From: Campylobacter concisus
GTDB lineage: Bacteria > Campylobacterota > Campylobacteria > Campylobacterales > Campylobacteraceae
Assembly (NCBI RefSeq): GCF_003048675.2
Contig: NZ_CP060707.1
Location: 124,001 to 188,000, forward strand
Direction of reading: 5' to 3'
Length of the DNA stretch: 64,000 nt
Shown: one piece after another, positions 7,968 through 16,901 of the stretch
Layout of the letters: every line of letters begins with the position of its first letter
Position numbering within the stretch: position 1 is the stretch's first letter
The notes under the pieces: model-generated
The model's input: only the letters and a program-made list of their open reading frames with translations
What the model was told of the DNA's origin: nothing
The model's database searches: none
Translations under genes and position numbers: made by a program

Positions 7968-8960
7968 TTATATAGGCATGACCCTGATTTTTGGGCTTAG
8001 ACTCTCTTGTAAGACATTTTCTATCGCATAAAGCGTGCCAGTCGAGCCGCTTGAACAGCCAGAGCAAGCGCCAAGATAGCGGATATAAACGTCGATATTT
8101 TCGCCGTTGTCGTTTCTGATGTCTATGATCTCTAAATTTCCGCCGTCCATCATAAGCATCGGGCGGATCTCTTTGTTGATGATCGACTCGATCGCTTTTA
8201 GCTGGCCAACCATCGTCATGCTCTCAAAGCTAACGTCGCTAAGTGTGTTGTTTGCTTGAGCATTTGCCTGAGCTTCAAGCCTCTCTTGCTCCATCTCAGC
8301 CCTAGTGTCGCGCAAGATATCAACCAAATAGTAGTCTTTTTTCTCGTGTCCGCCAGGTCTAACGCATGATTTGCAAAATGCGCCTGCTTTGGTGTATTGC
8401 GTGATCTCTTCAACCGTGTGAAGGTCGTTTAGTCTTATCACCTCTTTGATCGTGCCAAGGCTTACTCTAGCGCACTCGCAAACGATGATCTCATCTTCAA
8501 AGTGCTCTGGGTCTATGCCCTTGTAGCTTGCAGCAGCTGCCTTGATGACGTCATATGCCATGACCGAGCAGTGCATCTTTTGAGGCGGGACGGCTGGAGT
8601 GTCTGGGTTGTCACGCATAGCTCTTTCGACATCAAGGTTTGTGATCTTAACCGCCTCATCAACCGTTTTGCCGATGCAAAGCTCAGCCATCGTATCAGAG
8701 CTAGCTATAGCTGTACCACAGCCAAAGCTTTTAAATTTAGCGTCTATTATCTTGTCAGTTTTCTCATCAACGAGCCAGTAAAGCCTGACCGCGTCGCCGC
8801 AGCTTTCTGCGCCAAAGTCAGCGATGATGAGCTTTGCGTTTGCTTTTTTGGCGTCTTCTTCGGTTAGTTCTCCCATGAATTTAGGATTATTCATCCTATC
8901 TTGCACTACCTTTGAGTATTCATCCCAGATAGAGCCGCCGATTAAGTTATTTTTTGCCAT
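7968..8960 (-). CDS. nifU: Iron-sulphur cluster scaffold protein NifU
   Basis: A three-domain NifU of 330 residues. The N-terminal IscU-like scaffold has its three cysteines in GAESCGDAV, FGCGTAIAS and MHCSVMA. The middle is a BFD-type [2Fe-2S] ferredoxin with CECARV and AFCKSCV. The C-terminal Nfu domain has GACSGCSSGSTGTL. It assembles Fe-S clusters from sulphur supplied by the cysteine desulphurase NifS, encoded 16 bases upstream. Use of a NIF rather than an ISC system for general cluster assembly is typical of Helicobacter and Campylobacter. No nitrogenase genes are present here. Confidence 0.96.
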   Translation of the reverse strand: MAKNNLIGGSIWDEYSKVVQDRMNNPKFMGELTEEDAKKANAKLIIADFGAESCGDAVRLYWLVDEKTDKIIDAKFKSFGCGTAIASSDTMAELCIGKTVDEAVKITNLDVERAMRDNPDTPAVPPQKMHCSVMAYDVIKAAAASYKGIDPEHFEDEIIVCECARVSLGTIKEVIRLNDLHTVEEITQYTKAGAFCKSCVRPGGHEKKDYYLVDILRDTRAEMEQERLEAQANAQANNTLSDVSFESMTMVGQLKAIESIINKEIRPMLMMDGGNLEIIDIRNDNGENIDVYIRYLGACSGCSSGSTGTLYAIENVLQESLSPKIRVMPI

Positions 8961-8976
8961 GTTTTTCCTTTAAATT

Positions 8977-10233
<1,257 letters not shown>

Positions 10234-10484
10234 TTAAAAGCAAGTTTAAAAAAATGCTTTAGTTTTTTCAATATTTAGCTCATTTTGATAGTAAAAAATA
10301 TTGAAATTCTTTATCAATATTTGACAGATGCGCCATTTGCGAAATTTCGCCTAAAAGAGCCTATTTTACTCTTAATATTAATTCTTTTTCTTAAGGATTA
10401 AAAATTTAAAAGCCAGATAATTAATGGTATTGTAAATATTGCGACAATAAAATACCCAAAATAAAATTTCTAAAAGGGTATAGG

Positions 10485-11114
10485 ATGAAATTTATAGGCA
10501 TTATACTTCTGCTACTAACAAGCATATTTTTAATAGCCTGCTCTGCAAATCAAGCAAGCAACAAGATAAGCAACTCTGAACTAGAAAGCTTAGCTAGTAA
10601 ATATGGTGGGGTTTATATATTTAACAAGAAATTTGTTGATGAGATAGAGAAAAGAGAGGCTGAGAGGAAAGAGCTAAGCAAATCGCTTGGTGACAAGATA
10701 AGATCAAACCCTAGAAAAATAAAACAAGGGGATAAATTTATAACAATATATGATGTGGATATGACGTTAATAAATAAACAACTTCCGCGAATTCTCTCAA
10801 ACGGCAAGCCATATTACCAAAGAAGAAGCTACTCTAAAAAAGTAGTAATACCTGAAGATGTAGTTGTCAAGTTAAAAAACTTTATGGGCGAAACAGCTTA
10901 TAAACTTTCATCTATAATAATCGATGAGTTTTATTTTGATAACGAAAATTTAAAGGTTATTTCTCTAGATGTAAGCTTTTATGAGGGGTATACCAAATAC
11001 GGCTTATTTGGTGATGAGGGTAGAGGTTTTGCTCTATCTAGAAAAGACATAAAAGATATAGGTGGAAATAATAAATTTATCCTTAATAACAACAAATTTG
11101 AAAAAGTGAAATAA
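10485..11114 (+). CDS. Lipoprotein, candidate immunity to adjacent T6SS lipase (copy 1)
   Basis: A 209-residue lipoprotein: MKFIGIILLLLTSIFLIAC gives a signal peptide with lipidation at Cys19. The mature protein is charged, with DGKP-like LSNGKPYYQRR in the middle and a conserved end (DEGRGFALS ... NNNKFEKVK). It is a paralogue of the gene at 12658-13308: signal peptide and C-terminus are nearly identical, the middle is diverged. It ends two bases before a lipase gene. T6SS lipase effectors are commonly paired with periplasmic lipoprotein immunity proteins, so this role is likely but inferred. No known domain was recognised. Confidence 0.75.
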   Translation: MKFIGIILLLLTSIFLIACSANQASNKISNSELESLASKYGGVYIFNKKFVDEIEKREAERKELSKSLGDKIRSNPRKIKQGDKFITIYDVDMTLINKQLPRILSNGKPYYQRRSYSKKVVIPEDVVVKLKNFMGETAYKLSSIIIDEFYFDNENLKVISLDVSFYEGYTKYGLFGDEGRGFALSRKDIKDIGGNNKFILNNNKFEKVK

Positions 11115-11116
11115 CA

Positions 11117-12556
11117 ATGAGCCAAATTTCAACAAAAGAACAAATACTTAAATTTAAAGACTATGCAGATATAGCAGATGCTTCTTATTCTTTTTTACAT
11201 TATGTCTTTGAGAATGAAAGAAACGGACTTGATGATCTTTATAGTAAGCGTGGCAAAGAAAACGTCCCTGAAAGCATTGTAAATTCATATAAGAAACAAG
11301 AAGTAGAAAAGCCTGTTTGGAGATATGCAGATGGCGTTGTTAAGGGTGATGTTTTAAAATCAGATCAGAAAGATGAAAACGACAATATTATTAAAGAAGC
11401 TGGCGAGCCAACCGCCTATGCTCTATCTATCGAAGCTCGCTTTAATCAAGATATGGTAATAACTAAACCAACCGACAAAGAAGATGATAAACCTGAAATA
11501 AAACTTATAAATAATGAGGTTCAAAGCTTTGTTTATCAATCAAAAGATATAAACAAACCACCATATATCTTTGTAAATAAAGAAAACTTCCACCAAATTT
11601 CCCTTCGCACAAAAGCCTTTGTCAATCGCTATGAGCTAGTCCATCACATCAAAAATACATCTATCACTGGTTTTAGCTCGACACTCTTTTATGATAGTAA
11701 ATTTAAAAACTACATCATAGGCTTTAGGGGAACTGAAACTGAGCTTAATGACTTAGTTTTGGCTGATGGCATGATAACCTTTTTAGGTGCAGGACTAAGC
11801 CAAATAGCCTCTATGGCTATGCTAAAAGGTGATATGTATGATGCTATAAGAGAGCATAAGCTAAATTTAAATCCAAACGATAAAAGCGAAGTCTCTAATC
11901 TTGTCTTATCAGGTCACTCACTAGGTGGCCATCTAGCTCAATCCTTTGCCTTTTTATACACTAAAGATGTAAAAGAGCTATATACTTTTAACGCTCCTGG
12001 CTTTGGTGGTATATATGCTAGTTTGCTCACTATAGCTTTAAGATTTGTTAGCTTTATAGCTAAGGCAATACTAAAAGGTGTAAGGTGGATAGCAAGGCTG
12101 CTTGATCCAAATGGCTTTGTAGGAAAGATAGCTAGCTCTATCTTTAACAAGATAAAAAATATGTTTGGCTTTAAAGACGACAAGAGCACACTAAAAGAGT
12201 GTGTAGATACTATCAAAGATAATGAGAAAGCTTGCAAGGAAGTAGGAGATAAAAAGGTAAGCTCTAATATCAATAAATCTAGCAAAGGAAGCCATGAAGT
12301 AGAGATACACCACTGCGATAGCGTCAGACATAAAATTTATGACAAAAATGATGAGGGGCTATTTGATGCTAGTGATGATAGTGGTGAGGATAGCTTTAAA
12401 AGAGAGTGGAACCAACTCTATGAGCCAAGCACTTCAGTGATATCTGACCTTGGATTTAGATATGGACTAGAACCACTTACTAGAGTAGGTGATGGGGCAG
12501 AATTTGACTATAAAAATACAGACAAGCTACATCTTATAAATATATTAGTTGCCTAA
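11117..12556 (+). CDS. Short lipase-domain protein, truncated duplicate of the T6SS lipase effector
   Basis: A 479-residue protein. From about residue 164 to the end it is identical to the N-terminal half of the 1188-residue protein at 13311, including the serine-hydrolase motif SGHSLGGHLAQ (nucleophile Ser268). The stop falls right after INILVA, where the long copy continues into its helical and PAAR-like parts. It therefore keeps the lipase domain but lacks a delivery domain. Residues about 85-163 differ strongly from the long copy. Immediately upstream (2 bases) is its cognate-looking lipoprotein. It may be a recombination reservoir, a cargo effector carried by another spike, or a decaying remnant. 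Confidence 0.75.
   Translation: MSQISTKEQILKFKDYADIADASYSFLHYVFENERNGLDDLYSKRGKENVPESIVNSYKKQEVEKPVWRYADGVVKGDVLKSDQKDENDNIIKEAGEPTAYALSIEARFNQDMVITKPTDKEDDKPEIKLINNEVQSFVYQSKDINKPPYIFVNKENFHQISLRTKAFVNRYELVHHIKNTSITGFSSTLFYDSKFKNYIIGFRGTETELNDLVLADGMITFLGAGLSQIASMAMLKGDMYDAIREHKLNLNPNDKSEVSNLVLSGHSLGGHLAQSFAFLYTKDVKELYTFNAPGFGGIYASLLTIALRFVSFIAKAILKGVRWIARLLDPNGFVGKIASSIFNKIKNMFGFKDDKSTLKECVDTIKDNEKACKEVGDKKVSSNINKSSKGSHEVEIHHCDSVRHKIYDKNDEGLFDASDDSGEDSFKREWNQLYEPSTSVISDLGFRYGLEPLTRVGDGAEFDYKNTDKLHLINILVA
11606..12553 (+). repeat. Near-identical lipase block, copy 1
   Basis: This stretch of 948 bases corresponds base for base to 13782-14729 (offset 2176). By eye I saw one silent change near its start (tat/tac), and translations on both strands are the same where compared. 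It stops abruptly at the last sense codon of the short lipase. Confidence 0.85.
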
Positions 12557-12603
12557 TAAAAAATTTAACAATCTACAAATAAAGCATAATAAATTAATAA
12601 TAT

Positions 12604-12609
12604 TATAAT
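12604..12609 (+). promoter_or_regulatory. Putative -10 box for the second lipoprotein-lipase unit
   Basis: TATAAT lies about 49 bases upstream of the ATG at 12658. The homologous position before copy 1 reads TGTAAA, so the second unit probably has the stronger promoter. Confidence 0.5.
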
Positions 12610-12657
12610 TTCAAAGACAATAAAATAAGCAAAATAAATCTTCTAAAAGGATATAGG

Positions 12658-13308
12658 ATGAAATTTATAGGCATTATACTTCTACTACTAACAAGCATAT
12701 TTTTAATAGCTTGCTCTGCAAACCAAGCAAGCAACAAGATAAACAACTCTGAACTAGAAAATTTAGCTAGTAAATATGGTGGGGTTTATGTGTTTAATGA
12801 GAAATTTGAAAAAGAGATAGAGAAACAAGAGAAAATAAGAGATAGTAAGAGAAAGGAAATTTTAGAAAGAATAAAGACAATACCTAACAAAAATGAGAGA
12901 AACAAAAAAATGAGAGAAATTTTAAAGCTTGAGTTTTACAATAATCCTGAAATGCAGCAAGTTCTTTCTAATGGCAAGCCATATTATACGCGCTGGACAG
13001 ATTATGAAAATAAGACTGGCAAAAAATCAGTAATCCCTGAAATTTATATTAATAAAATAAAAGAATTTATTGGTATGCAAGACTACAACAAACATAAACC
13101 ATATATAGACTTGATTAAATTTTATATAGAAAGCGATGGAAGTATAGTGCCTATTGTGATGACAGTTGATTATTATGTCAAAAAGAAAAACTATGGCCTA
13201 TATGGAGATGAGGGTAGAGGATTTTCTTTAAGTCAAACAACTTTAAAAAATATTAGCGGTGACAATAAATTTATCCTTAATAACAACAAATTTGAAAAAG
13301 TGAAATAA
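12658..13308 (+). CDS. Lipoprotein, candidate immunity to T6SS lipase (copy 2)
   Basis: A 216-residue paralogue of the lipoprotein at 10485. The signal peptide is the same (lipobox FLIAC, Cys19), as are the start of the mature chain (SANQASNKI) and the end (NNNKFEKVK). The centre is diverged and rich in Lys/Glu (EKEIEKQEKIRDSKRKEIL). It has its own TATAAT box and lies two bases before the full-length lipase effector. Divergence of the middle part alongside divergence of the partner lipase's N-terminal region is what an immunity/effector pair would show. The periplasmic location fits protection against a phospholipase. The role is inferred from context. Confidence 0.77.
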   Translation: MKFIGIILLLLTSIFLIACSANQASNKINNSELENLASKYGGVYVFNEKFEKEIEKQEKIRDSKRKEILERIKTIPNKNERNKKMREILKLEFYNNPEMQQVLSNGKPYYTRWTDYENKTGKKSVIPEIYINKIKEFIGMQDYNKHKPYIDLIKFYIESDGSIVPIVMTVDYYVKKKNYGLYGDEGRGFSLSQTTLKNISGDNKFILNNNKFEKVK

Positions 13309-13310
13309 AA

Positions 13311-16300
13311 ATGAGTGAAATTTCAATCAAAGAACAAATAATAAAATTTAAAGACTATGCAGATATAGCTGACGCTTCTTATGCCTTTTTGCATAATGTC
13401 TTTGAGAATGAAAGAAATGGACTTGATGACCTGCAAGATAAGCTTGGTAAGGAAAATGTCCCTGAAAAGATTGTAAATTCATATAAAGAGCAAGAAATAG
13501 AAAAACCTGTTTGGAGATATGCAGATGATATAACTAAAGGCGATAAAATAGATGAAAGCAACGAAACTGATACATCACAATCAAATAATCGTAAATTTGG
13601 TGAGCCTACAGCCTATGCTTTATCTATCGAAGCCCGTTTTAATCAAGATATGGTAATAAAAAGACCCAAAAGGGGCTCCGATACTGAATTTGAAGACGTT
13701 GCCATTGATAATAATGTTAAAAATTTTATTGCTGTCCCAAAAAATCAAGAGCCCTATATCTTTTACAAAAACATCTCCCTCCGCACAAAAGCCTTTGTCA
13801 ATCGCTACGAGCTAGTCCATCACATCAAAAATACATCTATCACTGGTTTTAGCTCGACACTCTTTTATGATAGTAAATTTAAAAACTACATCATAGGCTT
13901 TAGGGGAACTGAAACTGAGCTTAATGACTTAGTTTTGGCTGATGGCATGATAACCTTTTTAGGTGCAGGACTAAGCCAAATAGCCTCTATGGCTATGCTA
14001 AAAGGTGATATGTATGATGCTATAAGAGAGCATAAGCTAAATTTAAATCCAAACGATAAAAGCGAAGTCTCTAATCTTGTCTTATCAGGTCACTCACTAG
14101 GTGGCCATCTAGCTCAATCCTTTGCCTTTTTATACACTAAAGATGTAAAAGAGCTATATACTTTTAACGCTCCTGGCTTTGGTGGTATATATGCTAGTTT
14201 GCTCACTATAGCTTTAAGATTTGTTAGCTTTATAGCTAAGGCAATACTAAAAGGTGTAAGGTGGATAGCAAGGCTGCTTGATCCAAATGGCTTTGTAGGA
14301 AAGATAGCTAGCTCTATCTTTAACAAGATAAAAAATATGTTTGGCTTTAAAGACGACAAGAGCACACTAAAAGAGTGTGTAGATACTATCAAAGATAATG
14401 AGAAAGCTTGCAAGGAAGTAGGAGATAAAAAGGTAAGCTCTAATATCAATAAATCTAGCAAAGGAAGCCATGAAGTAGAGATACACCACTGCGATAGCGT
14501 CAGACATAAAATTTATGACAAAAATGATGAGGGGCTATTTGATGCTAGTGATGATAGTGGTGAGGATAGCTTTAAAAGAGAGTGGAACCAACTCTATGAG
14601 CCAAGCACTTCAGTGATATCTGACCTTGGATTTAGATATGGACTAGAACCACTTACTAGAGTAGGTGATGGGGCAGAATTTGACTATAAAAATACAGACA
14701 AGCTACATCTTATAAATATATTAGTTGCCTCGCACTTTATGAAGCAGATCGTGGAGAGCCTATACTTGATGGAGTACCTGCTAAGCAATGAAAAAAATGA
14801 GGCAAAGATAAAAGATAAAGATGTGCCAGCCGCTCTAGACTATCTAAATGACTATATACAAAGTCTAAGCTTTAACGTCTACTTTTATAAAATTTCTCTA
14901 GGCTATCTACCAAAACTAGGCAGCGAGGATAAAAAAAGACTTAGTATACTTGAGAGCGTGATATACCCTGTGGCTTTATATGTAAATTCTCTTGGTTTTG
15001 AGGATGAAAAAGAGGCGCCAAATTTAGAAGACCCTGTAAGCTCGCTCTTGTACTACAAAGAGAAAGATAAATTTGTAGATATGATAGATAGAGAGGAGAT
15101 AAAGGCGCTAGATGCTAAAGATATAGCTAGCAAGGTAAAAAGCGGTGATCTAAATCTTTTCTTTGCTATCTACTCGGTCAGATACTTTATGCTAAGTAAA
15201 AAGGCTGATCTGAAGGCATTTAAGGACCGCATGAGCTATATATCTGACTTCTTTAAGATAGCAAGCTCGCATGCAAATTCTAACTCAAACGAAAAAGAGC
15301 TAGAGCAGTATATAAACACAAGGCTAGAAATTTATAGAAGTGCTTATGAGTTAAAATTTGAGAGTTTTAAATATGCGGACGATAACAAACACTATGTGGT
15401 AATAGCTAAGACAAATACTGATAAGAAGATAACAAGAGGCATAGTGCTAACGCATAACTTTAAGCTAATAGACAATGTGGCAAAAGATGCTAAAAACGAC
15501 GTGGCAAAAGAGTACTTAAATGTGATAAGGCTAGAGCCAAATGAGCTAATGCATATCAGTGAGGGCAAGGTGGATATACTTTTAAGAGATAAGAGTATAT
15601 TTGATATCAATCAAGTTAGCTCTGATCTGGATATAGACTTTACAAAGTTAAAAACACAGGTTTATATCATAGATAAGCCACTAAACACCGCCACAGAGCA
15701 ATCAGACTATCCACTATACTTTAAAAAAGAAGAGGATGGGGAGGAGTCAAATTCTAACCTGCTAAGCTTTGCTCATCAGCCAAGAGATGAGGATAAAGAC
15801 AAGGGAAGACTAACTATCGATTATAAAAACCAACGAGCTTGTGTGCTAAACTACTCTTTACTAAACAAAAGCCTAAATATAGACCTAAAACCAACAAACA
15901 AAGAGACCAAAGAGTCGCTTGAGCGGGCAAATGAGAGGCTAAATTTAGAAAAGAGAAGTAGTGCGGTAGGTGCTTCTGGAACTGCCTTTGCTAATCCAAT
16001 AATAGAAGATGACGTGGTAGTTTGCCCACATGGCGGCCATGTGATCTTAAAAAGTAGAGCAGGCAAAAGCATAAGGTCAGATGATCAAGGTGTGATACTT
16101 GATGTTGATTTTATAAACTCACCGATAGTTGGCTGCTCGGCTAAAAACCCTTGCACAAAGGTGGCATACGTGCCAAGAGCAGCTCTTAGTCTAAAAAGTA
16201 TGAATAACCACTATGCTGTTATGCAAGATCTAGTGCCAGCGTGCCTAAGCAACACTGGCTCACCGCTAAGGTGCATAAAAAAAGAAAATAGGATAAAGCT

Positions 16301-16877
16301 AGCTCATAGCGTAGGTAGTCCAACATCTGAAAACAATAATCCAGCGGTGGTAAATCCAAATTTAAACAAGCCAGTGATAAGACTGCATGTAAAGGCTTTT
16401 GCTTCTCAGAGTGATAACCTTTTGGTGGCTACATACTATCTATTTGATAAAAAATTTGAAGATAAAAATGGCTTTAGTAAGATCAAGCTCAACTTAGACA
16501 AGGGAAGAGACGTAGAGGATAAGAATTTAAAGGCTCTTTTGGCGGACAATTATGACGATAAGCGCTATGATATAAAAGAATTTAAACTAAGATATGGAGC
16601 AGATAAGCTAAATTTGGTATTTGTTGCTCCAAAGAATTTTAGCGCACTTGATAAAGAGAACTATAAAAAAGCAAATAGTCCTGAAAGTGGTGTGGGATTT
16701 TATGCTAGTTTGGATGAGTTTAACAGCTCTAGTACAGATAAAAACAAGCAAACTTATACGAAAGTATTTTTAACTCCAACCGGCGCTAAAAGTATAGAGC
16801 TTGAGATAGCTAAAGGGCTAGATAGTGGATATGAAAACGACATAAACACAACTAGCTTTGTAATGCTTGTTAGTTGA
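13311..16877 (+). CDS. T6SS effector: lipase domain fused to PAAR-like domain
   Basis: A 1188-residue protein. The N-terminal alpha/beta-hydrolase (about 1-470, Mbeg1-like) has the nucleophile motif SGHSLGGHLAQ with Ser262, followed by hydrophobic/amphipathic helices. A long helical section (about 470-880) has no recognised domain. Residues about 895-1010 look like a PAAR-like (DUF4280-type) spike tip: they open with VVVCPHGGHVIL and carry Cys in GCSAKNPCTKV and PACLSNTGSPLRC. A beta-rich tail (about 1030-1188) follows. This architecture suggests an effector that caps the VgrG spike and attacks membrane lipids of target cells. Its immunity candidate lies 2 bases upstream. Spike loading and phospholipid specificity are inferred. 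Confidence 0.8.
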   Translation: MSEISIKEQIIKFKDYADIADASYAFLHNVFENERNGLDDLQDKLGKENVPEKIVNSYKEQEIEKPVWRYADDITKGDKIDESNETDTSQSNNRKFGEPTAYALSIEARFNQDMVIKRPKRGSDTEFEDVAIDNNVKNFIAVPKNQEPYIFYKNISLRTKAFVNRYELVHHIKNTSITGFSSTLFYDSKFKNYIIGFRGTETELNDLVLADGMITFLGAGLSQIASMAMLKGDMYDAIREHKLNLNPNDKSEVSNLVLSGHSLGGHLAQSFAFLYTKDVKELYTFNAPGFGGIYASLLTIALRFVSFIAKAILKGVRWIARLLDPNGFVGKIASSIFNKIKNMFGFKDDKSTLKECVDTIKDNEKACKEVGDKKVSSNINKSSKGSHEVEIHHCDSVRHKIYDKNDEGLFDASDDSGEDSFKREWNQLYEPSTSVISDLGFRYGLEPLTRVGDGAEFDYKNTDKLHLINILVASHFMKQIVESLYLMEYLLSNEKNEAKIKDKDVPAALDYLNDYIQSLSFNVYFYKISLGYLPKLGSEDKKRLSILESVIYPVALYVNSLGFEDEKEAPNLEDPVSSLLYYKEKDKFVDMIDREEIKALDAKDIASKVKSGDLNLFFAIYSVRYFMLSKKADLKAFKDRMSYISDFFKIASSHANSNSNEKELEQYINTRLEIYRSAYELKFESFKYADDNKHYVVIAKTNTDKKITRGIVLTHNFKLIDNVAKDAKNDVAKEYLNVIRLEPNELMHISEGKVDILLRDKSIFDINQVSSDLDIDFTKLKTQVYIIDKPLNTATEQSDYPLYFKKEEDGEESNSNLLSFAHQPRDEDKDKGRLTIDYKNQRACVLNYSLLNKSLNIDLKPTNKETKESLERANERLNLEKRSSAVGASGTAFANPIIEDDVVVCPHGGHVILKSRAGKSIRSDDQGVILDVDFINSPIVGCSAKNPCTKVAYVPRAALSLKSMNNHYAVMQDLVPACLSNTGSPLRCIKKENRIKLAHSVGSPTSENNNPAVVNPNLNKPVIRLHVKAFASQSDNLLVATYYLFDKKFEDKNGFSKIKLNLDKGRDVEDKNLKALLADNYDDKRYDIKEFKLRYGADKLNLVFVAPKNFSALDKENYKKANSPESGVGFYASLDEFNSSSTDKNKQTYTKVFLTPTGAKSIELEIAKGLDSGYENDINTTSFVMLVS
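13782..14729 (+). repeat. Near-identical lipase block, copy 2
   Basis: This is the counterpart of 11606-12553, lying within the full-length effector. Upstream of it the two lipases diverge sharply, and downstream only this copy continues. Confidence 0.85.
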
Positions 16878-16901
16878 TAAATTTAAAGTGAAGGATCGTT
16901 C

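Noticed and set aside
7858-8067. A minus-strand open frame of 69 codons across the G-tract and the nifU end
   Set aside because: It overlaps nifU in another frame, has no ribosome-binding site and its sequence looks random. The G-tract is best treated as intergenic.
11938-12285. A 115-codon minus-strand frame, present identically at 14114-14461
   Set aside because: It is antisense to both lipase copies and exists twice only because the block is duplicated. It was useful as evidence that the two blocks share the same bases.
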